Shown one piece after another: positions 17,751 through 26,216 of a stretch of 64,000 nucleotides of DNA (positions within the stretch are counted from its first letter, which is position 1; every line of letters starts with the position of its first letter). The DNA lies in contig OX638330.1 in the NCBI GenBank assembly GCA_951812725.1, forward strand, positions 4,443,405-4,507,404. Direction: 5' to 3'. The position numbers and the translations under genes were made by a program. The notes beneath the pieces are model-generated. The model was not told where the DNA came from. It worked only from the letters and a program-made list of their open reading frames with translations, and ran no database searches. This DNA comes from an uncultured Caldilineaceae bacterium. Lineage in GTDB: Bacteria; Chloroflexota; Anaerolineae; Caldilineales; Caldilineaceae.

Positions 17751-17959
17751 ATCAGCCCCCTCTCTTTCCTAATAGAATAATGTAGGCGGCTCGTCGCCCT
17801 TGGTATTAGCTTTTCGATATGAGTGAAGAATTGCCCCCGCCTCTCCTTTTGGCTACTAGAGTATATAAGCCCCTTTTCTTTGGTCTCAGTTCCCTCTGGT
17901 CTGGCTTCCCTGGACGTCCCTCATTCCAGCACTTCGCAGAACAATCTCGTACATGGCGC

Positions 17960-18155
17960 GTCGGTCTCGGTCAAGACGACCTGGCCGCCGCCGTGCACCC
18001 AGCGGCTGCGTTCGGAACTGGTCGATTGAGTTGGCGACCGTCAGCAGATCGACAGTTAGGTGCACCTCTCCTCAACCGTCCGGGGCGACCACGGAAAATA
18101 TGAGATACCTCTCTGAAGCAGCTATCTCCCCAGCGCTGCAGTTCTTCGCTTTAGC
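17960..18155 (-). pseudogene. 3' remnant of the 13223-type lipoprotein gene
   Basis: On the minus strand a stretch reads AKNCSAGEIAASERYLIFSV and then stops. It corresponds to LQRWTAGEVAAIEWHLIFFV near the end of the protein at 13223. The reading is broken by frame changes and no N-terminal part is attached. Confidence 0.45.
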
Positions 18156-18162
18156 TTCCCAT

Positions 18163-18891
18163 TCAACCCGATTGGCACGGCACATAATCCCGATAAACAT
18201 GCATCGTCGTTGGAAACTCGGACTGGATGTTCGAGAATATGAGGGTGGACTGGTCGGTGATGCCGGGGATTTGGCCCACAAGAGTCAGCGTGTTGTCCTG
18301 ATCGGAGATCAGCACATCGACCTTGTTTTCCAGTTGCGTATATGGCACGCCTTCCCCATCTTCTCCCTCATCCTCTTCCAGATTTTCGTAGATAGCTGGG
18401 TCGAATTCCGATACGGCGGCAAGAAAAAGCATGGTCGAGGCTTCGGTCGCCTCTTGCGTAGGCCTCTCCCAGGTGAAAACGGCGGCAAGAGCATAATCAG
18501 TCCTAGGGAATTCATCATCGGGAGAATATTCAAGGCTGATAAACACGACCAAGGTGTATTCCGCTCGGTTGACTTTCGCGTCCTCTGTGCTGAGATCCAG
18601 TTCTTCGGGAATGTCACGGAGGTGAAAAGTCGCGAACAAGGTTTCGCCATCCAGATCGGAGCTCACGCCGACAATATCCACGTAATCGGGCAATTCGTCT
18701 GACATCGGCGCCTCTACGCTTTGCCCTGGCAGCATGAGCAATTGATCTCGGAAACATACATTGTCATATGGTGACGCTTTTGGCGATGCTTCTGTTTTGG
18801 GCGGCTCCTGCGGTATGGGCACACAGGCGGTGAGTAGTAGCGCGGTAATCGCGACGATCACGCGGAAGAGGCTACGATGCCTGGCAATCAT
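18163..18891 (-). CDS. Lipoprotein, unknown function
   Basis: The 242-residue protein starts at ATG 18891 with AAAGGA 8 bases upstream. The signal reads FRVIVAITALLLTACVPIPQ, a clear lipobox, so it should be lipid-anchored outside the membrane. The mature part is acidic (pI visibly low) with no recognisable domain. It is the intact member of a family whose damaged relatives lie at 13223 and 20918, sharing LLLTACVPIP and a Pro-rich spacer. Confidence 0.65.
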   Translation of the reverse strand: MIARHRSLFRVIVAITALLLTACVPIPQEPPKTEASPKASPYDNVCFRDQLLMLPGQSVEAPMSDELPDYVDIVGVSSDLDGETLFATFHLRDIPEELDLSTEDAKVNRAEYTLVVFISLEYSPDDEFPRTDYALAAVFTWERPTQEATEASTMLFLAAVSEFDPAIYENLEEDEGEDGEGVPYTQLENKVDVLISDQDNTLTLVGQIPGITDQSTLIFSNIQSEFPTTMHVYRDYVPCQSG

Positions 18892-19109
18892 ACGTCTGTC
18901 CTTTCGTTGCCTGGCTCCATTTGCCGCTGCAGAACCAGTATCAGTTCGACCAGGTCCTCTTGGCCTAATCGCTTTCGTTGCTCGCGGTCTAACTGAACTA
19001 ACCTGCTCATATCCCCTACTACATTGCACCTGAGATTAGGTGCGCGCGAGCTTTCTGTTCACTATACGTTCACAGCTTCTTTCAGCATAATGGTTGCGTA
19101 GTTACGTTC

Positions 19110-19465
19110 TTGGTGAACCGCAACGGCAACACCTTTTGTCCACGGAGGACACAGAGGGCCACGGAGAACGTCAACTGCAACTGCAGAACGTCAACGGCAG
19201 AACGTCTACGTCAACACCTTTTGTTCACGAAGGGCCACGAAGGGCCGCGAAGAACTGCAACGGCAACACCTTTTGTCCACTGAGGACACAGAGGGCCACG
19301 AAGAACGTCAACTGCAACTGCAGAACGTCAACGGCAGAACGTCTACGTCAACGCCTTTTGTCCACGAAGGACCGCTAAGGGCCACGAAGAACTGCAACGG
19401 CAACTTCAGGAACGGCAACGGCAGAACGTCAACGTCAACACATTTTGTCCACGAAGGGCGACTGT
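19110..19465 (+). repeat. CACGAAGG array, second locus
   Basis: Shorter array of the 11405 type: TTTTGTCCACGAAGGGCCAC and ACAGAGGGCCACGAAGAACG units with CGTCAACGGCAGAACGTC linkers. A TIR-like GCGTAGTTACG (19094-19104) stands just before it. Confidence 0.85.
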
Positions 19466-19657
19466 GATTCTTGTGATGGGAGTGATTTTTGTGATTAGCG
19501 GCAGCTTGCCAGGCCAGCTAAGCTTGCCGTAGTTAATCACAGCCATCAGTTAAATCACACTAATCTCAGCCCCTTTTGTTGGCTGTGCGGACCAAGAGAT
19601 TCTGCAGTTGCGGTTGACCTTCTTCGCGGCCCTTCGTGGATAAAGGTTTTGACCTCA
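19466..19657. other. Intergenic, no gene seen
   Basis: Contains GTGATTCTTGTGATGGGAGT-type direct repeats and a single leftover CCCTTCGTGG unit in inverted orientation near 19630. No coding frame is credible. Confidence 0.4.
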
Positions 19658-19760
19658 ATGCTTTGCCGGCGTGCGGCAAATGTCGGTCGTTTTTCTCGAG
19701 GATTCGACCGAATGGCCGGCTACGCTGTACCCGGGCCGCTGGTACCGGCCGGGGTTGTCT
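19658..19760 (+). pseudogene. Internal fragment of the MNTVA-type gene
   Basis: One frame reads CFAGVRQMSVVFLEDSTEWP then ATLYPGRWYRP. It matches the CFPGVPQNPVIFLEDSTEW region of the protein at 12504, where ATLYEDRRYP follows. Both ends are lost. It is the only place where this part of the family continues past the conserved first 50 residues without repeat DNA. Confidence 0.5.
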
Positions 19761-19881
19761 GTCGTCAGTTTTTGGGGCGGCTAGTTGCGCGGCGGCGTGC
19801 TGGGCCGGGCTGGCATTGGCGATCGGATGGAGATGCGGCGTCAAGCTGGCCGGGGAGGGCAGGCGTGCGGGCAGGGGCGCT

Positions 19882-20109
19882 CTATGCCGGCGGGGGATCG
19901 TCGGCGGCGGCGCTGAGGTGCCGGGCGACGGCGGCGCGAAACGCGTTCAGCTCGTCTCTTATGTCGGAGATGAGGTCGTCGGTATGGGCCAGCAGCGCTT
20001 TGTTGCGGGCGTCGTCGGCGTTGCCCAGGTGCCCGACGACGTAGGCGCGAAACAGGCCCAGCTCGCCTTTGAGGTCGGAGAGAAGGTCGTCGGTGCAGGT
20101 CAGCAGCGC
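19882..20109 (-). pseudogene. In-frame continuation of the coiled-coil gene after TAG
   Basis: Directly after TAG 20110-20112 the frame reads ALLTCTDDLLSDLKGELGLF and RAYVVGHLGNADDARNK, then a second similar unit ALLAHTDDLISDIRDELNAF, ending at TAG 19882-19884. The internal duplication and the DD(L/I)xSDx(K/R)xEL pattern show it was protein-coding. It has no start of its own. Confidence 0.5.
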
Positions 20110-20439
20110 CTAGCTGCGGCCGCCGTCCGGGTCGCGGTACGCCAGGTCGGTGATCTTTTTTGCGGCGGCGGTAAGTCTGGCCAGGGTGTCGCGGCGCTCG
20201 CGCTTCATGTCGGCCATGGTGTCGTCGCGTTCGCCCTGCCGCTGCATGCCGTCGATCGACGCTTCGGCGCGGTCGAGGGGCGTGTCCGTGCCGGCGATGT
20301 AGCGCTCAATGCGGGCAAGCTGGCGCTCGATGCGGTCGAGCGCGCCGTCGGCGGGGGCAGGTTGCGGGGCTACGTGCGCCTCGAGGCGGTCGAGCCGTTC
20401 TTCGATGCTGTGCAGACGTTCGCGGTTCTGTCTTGACAT
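20110..20439 (-). CDS. Coiled-coil protein, interrupted by an in-frame TAG
   Basis: The 109 residues from ATG 20439 (AGGAG 7 bases upstream) start MSRQNRERLHSIEERLDRLE. The protein is mostly heptad-patterned coiled coil (RIERQLARIERYIAG, DDTMADMKRERRDTLARL), with no membrane segment or enzymatic motif. The TAG at 20110-20112 is followed in the same frame by 75 more well-behaved codons, so the annotated end may be a nonsense mutation in a protein of about 185 residues. Confidence 0.6.
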   Translation of the reverse strand: MSRQNRERLHSIEERLDRLEAHVAPQPAPADGALDRIERQLARIERYIAGTDTPLDRAEASIDGMQRQGERDDTMADMKRERRDTLARLTAAAKKITDLAYRDPDGGRS

Positions 20440-20754
20440 GGGGGGACTCCTGTCAGATGGTAACGATGTGTAAAGGGACAAATGTATATCGGCTGCGGGC
20501 GCGGATGCGGGAGCGCGTCTACCGAGTATCCAACGCGGCCGCCGGTACTGTCCAGAGGATTCGGGACCAGTTTCGGATACATGCGGGGTGAGCCAGGCCG
20601 GGGGCGGACTTGCCTCGCTGGCTGGCATGGCGATCGGCTGGGGTTGCGGTGCGGGCTGGGCGTGCGGGGCGTCAAGCTGGCGTCGAGGATCTGGCGGCGT
20701 GGCTGTGGCTGGCGTGATGGGCGGGGGTGAGCGGCGGTATCACACACACGCTGG

Positions 20755-20916
20755 CGTCGCGTCGTGACTGGTTTTGTAGGGGGGCGTTGCGGGGGCGCAG
20801 CCCCTGCACAAGGGAGGGCCGAAGGCCCGACCGCCCAAAATACAACAAAGTGGGGAGAAAGAACACCTTTGCTCCCCTCGTTCAGGGTTGCGAATCAGTT
20901 GCGGCTGCGTAGTTAC
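20755..20916 (+). mobile_element. TIR element remnant with right end
   Basis: The GC-rich palindromic module (20770-20840) is followed by TTCAGGGTTGCGAATCAGTT and the right inverted repeat GCGGCTGCGTAGTTAC (ends 20916). The left end is missing or replaced by unrelated sequence. Confidence 0.55.
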
Positions 20917-20917
20917 G

Positions 20918-21095
20918 TCTGAGATATCGGCATCGTCCGTAACCGAGAAATCTATCTAGGCGAAGAGCGACGCAAAATCATGCAGGCCGGCTTGCATTTG
21001 CGGGGTGGGGACGGGCGTTGGCGGCTCTTCGGTTGGGATGGGCACACAGGCGGTGAGCAGTAGTGCGAGAGTGGCGATCAGGAGTGGAAACATTC
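20918..21095 (-). pseudogene. Truncated lipoprotein gene (13223 family)
   Basis: From ATG near 21093 the minus strand reads MFPLLIATLALLLTACVPIP, then TEEPPTPVPTPQMQAGLHDF. An in-frame TAG replaces the next residue, after which the homologous reading IDFSVTDDADIS continues up to the repeat element. It is near-identical to 13223-13640, so the stop and truncation are recent. Confidence 0.65.
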
Positions 21096-21248
21096 CTGGG
21101 TGGTACGGCACGACGGTCTGATTTTCGGTTGCGGCTGGTATCAGAAATTGCCGGTATGGACGCAGGGAGAAGCTGGGGAATAAGGGTTAGGGCTCGTTGA
21201 CATTTTGTTTCAACTGCTTTGACGCAACATGACAGACGTCAACAGGAC

Positions 21249-23978
21249 CTAGACGCCGCCATAAATGCGCAGGTAGTGGGCGAAGCAGACGAGAATGCCC
21301 TGAAGGTAGCGGCGCGTGTCGTAGTAGGGGACCCTGTAGATGAAAAGGGCATCGTCCGGCTGGGTGCGGCTGAGCCAGTATCTGGCCTTGCGGGGGCCGG
21401 CGTTATAGCCGGCGACGGCGGCTATGTCGTTGCCACTGACACGATCGCGCGCCCAGTGCAGGTAGTATGCGCCGAAACGGATGCTGACGATGGGAAGGTC
21501 GAGCAGTTCGGTGGAATAGTTGGGGTAGTTGAGACTATGGGCGATATCCCAGCCTGTGCCCGGAAGGATCTGCGTGAGACCGCGGGCGCCGGCATAGGAA
21601 CGCGCGGCAGGCTCGAAGTGGCTCTCTTGAAAGATGAGGCCGTACAGAAGCTGAGGGGCGACCTCAAACTTACTGGCCTGATTCTCGACCAGGCGGGCGT
21701 AGTGTACGGGATATGCGAAACGCTGGATAAAGAGCGGCGCTTCGGCAAAACGTTCAGCCGGGCTGAGTGCGATGAGACGATGGGCAGCCGTAATGGAGAG
21801 CTTGTTGGCGTCCAACTTGGCGAAACGCAGCATGAGGGGATAGAGAGCCGCCGGATCGTTGTCAAAACGCCAGTAGGTCCGTTGCAGCAGCTGCAATCCC
21901 TCAGCGCGGAGGCCCAGCGCCAGCAGCTGCTCGCCTCTGACGAGGTCCGGGTCGTCGATCACGTTTTGGGGCAGGTCCCATGGCTCGACGCCGGCGCCGG
22001 CAGTTGCCGCTGCGGTGTTCTGGGCGCGCGCCAAGCCCTCCGGGCCGCGCAGCCAGTCTTCGGCGAATGCGCGGCTGCCATCGTCGCCAGGCAGCGCGGG
22101 CACAGTCATGTCCATGCGGGCCATGCGGGGGACAAGATTCTGCCCGGGCTGCGCGGCGTCAACGTCCAGGGCGGCCAGAACGCCGTAAAATGCTTCGGGC
22201 GCGCGGGCGGCGAGCGCATTCCAGAGGGCGCGCGCCTCCCTGACTTTGCCCTGGGCATGGCGGGCGCGGCCGAGCCAATAGGTCGCAAAGTCCGGCTGCG
22301 AATGGGGATATTCGGAGAGCAGCCGTTCGAAGAGGTTGGCGGCGTACTCGTAACGGCCGCGTTCGAACGCGCCGATTCCGGCGACGGCCAGCCCGTCGGC
22401 GGCGCGCTGGCTGCCGGGGAAGACGTCCGCCAGCCTGAGCAGATCGGCCGCGGCTTCGTCAAAAGGATCGACCGCGACGCGGGGGTCCTGTGCGGCGGGG
22501 CTGCGCAGTTGGGTGTCGGCGGCGAGAGCAGACAGCGCGCTCAGCCACAGGGCTTGCGGCGCGAGCGGGTCGTCGGGATGCGCTGCGGCGAATGTGCGGT
22601 AGATGCGCCGTCCCTCTGCGGGCACACTCTCTTCAGAGGCGATGCGCGCCCGCGCCAACCAGGCCTCGCCAAAGCAGACACAGTTGGGAAAGTCGGTCAG
22701 CACGCGGTCGACGGCAAGACGGGCGTCTGGCCACCGTTCCAACCCCATCAGGGAGCGGGCGATTCCCAGCCAGGCTTCGCCGGCGCGTGCGGCATGCGGC
22801 GACTTCTCCAGGAAATGCTCAAAGGCGGAGATGGCCGGCAGGTACGCTTTGGCGGACAGGTTGATCTCGCCGCGCAGGAAGGGATCGACGGGCGCGTCCC
22901 TGTTCACCAGTTGAATGAGAGACAGGTAGGCGGCATCGCTGGCCGGATTTTCGGTCAGCGCCATGCTCCAGCGGAGGATAGCGGTTACTTCTTCGCCGGC
23001 CGCGGCATAGGCCATGCCGGCGCGATGGAGATAACCGGCGCGGTAGATGGAGGCTTCTCTGTAGGCGGGGATATTGTCAGACGCGGGCGCGGCCTGATCC
23101 GGGCCCGGTTCTGCGCGCTCGAAAAGCGGACCGAAGAGGATCTCATCGTAGATGGAGGCGGCTTCGTCCCAGCGGCCGATACCTTCGAGAACGGCTGCCA
23201 GCCGCTCGAGAAGGCGAACTTCCTCGTCTGCGGTTATGGCTGCGGCGGCGGCCCGGCGCAGCGCGTCTGCGGCCTGCAGCCGTTCGTCTGCTGCGAGCAG
23301 TGCATCGGCGATGCGTTCCTCTACGACACCGGAGAGCTGGGGTCGCTGCGCCACGAATGCGCGGTAGGCGGCCGCGGCTTCGGTGGAGCGGTCCACGCCG
23401 GCCAGAGCTTCCCCGCGCAGGAAGAGACTGTTGATCAGGATCTGCGCCACCGTGTCTCCGTTCGTGGACGGCAGGCTGATCTCACCCGCGGCCAGGGCGT
23501 CGCCCATGCGCCGGAGCTGCTCAAGCGCGTCCAGCGCCGGCTGCGGATCGTCAGCGGCCAGATAGGCTAAGGCGAGCCGGTAGAGGATTGCGGCGCGCGT
23601 CTGCGTACGGGAGGGGGGTGTCTGCCGTCCTTGAGCAGGCTCGGTCGGGAGATCGGCCAGCAGCGTTTGCAGCAACCTTTGCTCCTGGCTGTAGTCGCCG
23701 ATTTGGTGAAGATAGGCGGCCTCATCGAGCAGGGATGCCGCGGTCACAGGTTCTGCGGTCGCGCGCGGGTTGGCCGCGGGGCCGCTCGGAGGCGCTGCCG
23801 GCGATGACGGCCGGTCCAGGGAAGAGGTTGCGGTTGCGGTGAGGAGGGGAGTGGGGGCAGCGCGTCTGTGGCGACATCCGGACAGAAACAGCGCGAGCAG
23901 GAGCAGAATCGAGAAGGAGACCGGCAGACGAGACGGTCCTCTACGCCTGAAACTGGACGGGATAGGCTCGCTGATCAT
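21249..23978 (-). CDS. Lipoprotein lytic transglycosylase with TPR-like helical region
   Basis: The 909-residue protein begins with a lipoprotein signal (ILLLLALFLSGC). A long alpha-helical, TPR-like superhelix with many A-x-Y/L-x-L-A repeats fills residues 60-700, as in Slt70. The C-terminal GH23 catalytic domain holds ESHFEPAARSYAGARGLTQI (catalytic Glu about 785) and AAVAGYNAGPRKARYW. The reaction is non-hydrolytic cleavage of peptidoglycan MurNAc-GlcNAc bonds to 1,6-anhydro products, outside the membrane. Fusion of the TPR scaffold with the transglycosylase is usual for the Slt family. It stands alone in the island; the start is ATG 23978. Confidence 0.9.
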   Translation of the reverse strand: MISEPIPSSFRRRGPSRLPVSFSILLLLALFLSGCRHRRAAPTPLLTATATSSLDRPSSPAAPPSGPAANPRATAEPVTAASLLDEAAYLHQIGDYSQEQRLLQTLLADLPTEPAQGRQTPPSRTQTRAAILYRLALAYLAADDPQPALDALEQLRRMGDALAAGEISLPSTNGDTVAQILINSLFLRGEALAGVDRSTEAAAAYRAFVAQRPQLSGVVEERIADALLAADERLQAADALRRAAAAAITADEEVRLLERLAAVLEGIGRWDEAASIYDEILFGPLFERAEPGPDQAAPASDNIPAYREASIYRAGYLHRAGMAYAAAGEEVTAILRWSMALTENPASDAAYLSLIQLVNRDAPVDPFLRGEINLSAKAYLPAISAFEHFLEKSPHAARAGEAWLGIARSLMGLERWPDARLAVDRVLTDFPNCVCFGEAWLARARIASEESVPAEGRRIYRTFAAAHPDDPLAPQALWLSALSALAADTQLRSPAAQDPRVAVDPFDEAAADLLRLADVFPGSQRAADGLAVAGIGAFERGRYEYAANLFERLLSEYPHSQPDFATYWLGRARHAQGKVREARALWNALAARAPEAFYGVLAALDVDAAQPGQNLVPRMARMDMTVPALPGDDGSRAFAEDWLRGPEGLARAQNTAAATAGAGVEPWDLPQNVIDDPDLVRGEQLLALGLRAEGLQLLQRTYWRFDNDPAALYPLMLRFAKLDANKLSITAAHRLIALSPAERFAEAPLFIQRFAYPVHYARLVENQASKFEVAPQLLYGLIFQESHFEPAARSYAGARGLTQILPGTGWDIAHSLNYPNYSTELLDLPIVSIRFGAYYLHWARDRVSGNDIAAVAGYNAGPRKARYWLSRTQPDDALFIYRVPYYDTRRYLQGILVCFAHYLRIYGGV

Positions 23979-23979
23979 T

Positions 23980-24148
23980 GGGTTGCCCCGAATGCGACGT
24001 TGTGCCCCACCCGCTTGTTTCCGTGACGACTGCGAGAGCGGGTATTGGAGTCTTCCGATGGGTCCGGGTCCTGTTTTTGCAGAGGCGGGGTTGGCTTAGT
24101 CGTTCGCAAGCTTCTTTACCTTACCAATCAGACCCGGATTTTCGCTAA
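23980..24148. other. Intergenic upstream of the transglycosylase gene
   Basis: No gene or clear promoter box was identified with confidence. Confidence 0.3.
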
Positions 24149-24345
24149 TCACGACTTGCCCTCTTCTTTCCGTACGTTGTACATCGCCAGGTTGAACCGG
24201 TCTTCGAACAGTTGCCGACGTGTCGGACTCGACCGCAGATAGGAGAATTCCTGCTCATCCCAGAACGGGTCATCCATCTCCGAGGGCAGATCCAGCAGTT
24301 CCATGATACGAAGCTTCAGCACCGCACGGCCGGCGTTCGGGTCTT
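24149..24345 (-). pseudogene. C-terminal fragment of an unknown protein
   Basis: A minus-strand frame reads EDPNAGRAVLKLRIMELLDL, then PSEMDDPFWDEQEFSYLR, ending in KEEGKS and TGA at 24149-24151. A TAG lies just upstream of the readable part, and ATG 24304 is the only internal start (51 residues). The hydrophilic composition is protein-like and resembles the tail of a larger gene. Not recognised. Confidence 0.35.
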
Positions 24346-24477
24346 CCTACTGAAGCCTCCTGATTAATCGCATAAATGTGTGGTATGAATTGGGAATCCT
24401 TGGCTCTTCCATCGTTCTGCTCCTGAACACAGGTTGCTTCGCTCCAATCACCCGTTAACCCTGCCCCCGGCACATAT

Positions 24478-24870
24478 TGCGAAGGGACGCGAAGAACTGC
24501 AACGGCAACTTCAGGAATGTCAACGGCAACACCTTTGTCCACGAAGGGCCGCTAAGGACCACGAAGGGCCACGAAGAACGGCAACTGCAACTGCAGAACG
24601 TCAACTGCAGAACGACAACGTCAACACCTTTGTCCACGGAGGACACGGAGGGCCACGGAGAACGGCAACGGCAACACCTTTTGTCCACGAAGGGCCGCTA
24701 AGGACCACGAAGGGCCACGAAGAACGGCAACGGCAACTGCAGAACGTCAACACCTTTGTCCACGGAGGACACGGAGGACCACGGAGAACTGCAACTGCAA
24801 CACCTTTGTCCACGAAGGGCCACGAAGAACTGCAACTGCAACTTCAGGAACGGCAACGGCAGACAGCCAG
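24478..24870 (+). repeat. CACGAAGG array, third locus
   Basis: Units of TTTGTCCACGAAGGGCCGCT and GTCCACGGAGGACACGGAGG with CAACTGCAACTGCAGAACG linkers. The array ends about 60 bases before the MNTVA-type ATG at 24930, the same arrangement as at 12445-12504. Confidence 0.85.
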
Positions 24871-24929
24871 CAAGCGACCTTACCAAGAAACTGAAAACTG
24901 ACTACTAGAATCTGAAAGAGAAGTTACAC

Positions 24930-25154
24930 ATGAACACAGTTGCAGGAAAACTGCTCGACCTGCACTTGTCCGGCGCGGCGATCATTGCACGCGGCTTCCG
25001 CACGATTCCGCCCGACTGGTTCGTCGACGCCAATGACGCCGACGGCCATGTGCAGTCGTGGACCGAATGCTTTCCCGGCGTGCGGCAAAAGCCGGTCGCC
25101 TTGCGGCGCGGAAGTGTGCTGGGCCGGGATGGGCGGGGCTTGGTGGCGGCATGA
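24930..25154 (+). CDS. Small protein, second truncated copy of the MNTVA family
   Basis: The 74-residue frame begins MNTVAGKLLDLHLSGAAII and keeps RTIPPDWFVDAND and SWTECFPGVRQKPV. After about 55 residues it diverges from the 12504 copy and reads into the GC-rich repeat module. GAGAAG lies 8 bases upstream of the ATG. It is presumably the N-terminus of an older, longer gene. Function unknown. Confidence 0.45.
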   Translation: MNTVAGKLLDLHLSGAAIIARGFRTIPPDWFVDANDADGHVQSWTECFPGVRQKPVALRRGSVLGRDGRGLVAA

Positions 25155-25310
25155 CGCACAGCTGGCGCCGCGTCGTGACTGGTTTTGGACGGGGGCGTTG
25201 CGGGGGCGCGGAACTGCAGGGGTCAGTGGTTAGTGGTCAGTGGTCAGTGACTGCGGCGATTGGTTGAGGGTTGGTGTGAAGGGGGGAGAGGCATCTTCGC
25301 TCACTTGATT
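25120..25310 (+). repeat. GC-rich palindromic module and GTCAGTGG tract
   Basis: GGGCGGGGCTTGGTGGCGGC leads into GACGGGGGCGTTGCGGGGGC, then GTCAGTGGTTAGTGGTCAG and a TTCAGGGTCGGGAATTGG tail like that of the TIR elements. The inner palindromes are partly deleted. Confidence 0.6.
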
Positions 25311-25352
25311 CAGGGTCGGGAATTGGGCGGGGAAGGTTGGTGGCTCGTTTTT

Positions 25353-26201
25353 CTAGCCGAATGAGAGGTATTCCATTGCGTCTTCTTCGGATTCGGCGCC
25401 GGCGCGGCCTCTGACGATCAGCTCGACTACGTCGTCCAGGCCGACTTCGGAGACGTTGAGGATGCCCTGCCTGCGGCCTCCTTTGAGGACCATGACACGG
25501 TCGCCGATGGCGAGGATATCGGGCACGCGCTGGGTGATGAGGACGATGGAGTGGCCCTCGTCGCGGAGGTCCTTGATGAGGCGGAGCAAGGTGTTGGCTT
25601 CGCGGACGCCGAGGGCGGCGGTGGGCTCGTCCATGAGGAGGATGCCGGCGTCGAAGGCGATCGCTTTGGCGGCGGCAACCATCTGGCGCTGGCCGCCGGA
25701 CATTCTCTCCACCTTCAGCCGGGGGGAGCTGATATTGATGTTCAACCTTTTGAGCAACGCGGCGGATTCGGCATACATCTTTTTCTTGTCGAGGATGCTG
25801 AGAAAGGGGAGGCCTCGTGTATATTCACGGCCGAGGAAGATGTTGCGGGCGACGTCGAGGTTGTTGCAGAGGGCCAGGTCCTGGTAGATCATTTCGATGC
25901 CGCAACTGCGGGCGTCGCGGGGATCGCGAATGGACACTTCCTCGCCATTTATGATGATCTGGCCGCTGTCGGCGACGTGCGCGCCGCTGAGGATCTTCAT
26001 CAGGGTCGATTTGCCGGCGGCGTTGTCGCCCACGAGTCCAAGAATCTCGCCTGCGCGCAACTCGAGATCGACCTGGTTCAAGGCCTGGACGCTGCCGAAT
26101 CGTTTGGATATTCCCTTCATTTCGACAATATAGTTGCTTTCCAAGGTCCTCCTCCTGACAGGCGTGGGTAAAGGAGCGGGAGAAGAGAGGGCATCTCCCA
26201 C
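25353..26201 (-). CDS. Sugar ABC transporter ATP-binding protein (single domain)
   Basis: The 282 residues are one ABC nucleotide-binding domain: Walker A GDNAAGKST, signature MSGGQRQ, Walker B ILLMDEPTAAL and an H-loop region. Its length is half of RbsA/XylG (two fused domains) and matches the FrcA type. It energises uptake by the two RbsC-like permeases encoded upstream in the same operon; the binding-protein gene ends 15 bases before it. The start at 26201 is a GTG; a TTG at 26144 preceded closely by AGGAGGAGG would remove a 19-residue N-terminus and is an equally good choice. Confidence 0.9.
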   Translation of the reverse strand: MGDALSSPAPLPTPVRRRTLESNYIVEMKGISKRFGSVQALNQVDLELRAGEILGLVGDNAAGKSTLMKILSGAHVADSGQIIINGEEVSIRDPRDARSCGIEMIYQDLALCNNLDVARNIFLGREYTRGLPFLSILDKKKMYAESAALLKRLNINISSPRLKVERMSGGQRQMVAAAKAIAFDAGILLMDEPTAALGVREANTLLRLIKDLRDEGHSIVLITQRVPDILAIGDRVMVLKGGRRQGILNVSEVGLDDVVELIVRGRAGAESEEDAMEYLSFG

Positions 26202-26216
26202 TCCTTGTTCAGCCAG

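Noticed and set aside
21219..23570. 783-codon open frame on the plus strand
   Set aside because: It is the antisense shadow of the lytic transglycosylase, whose catalytic motifs and lipoprotein signal are clear on the minus strand.
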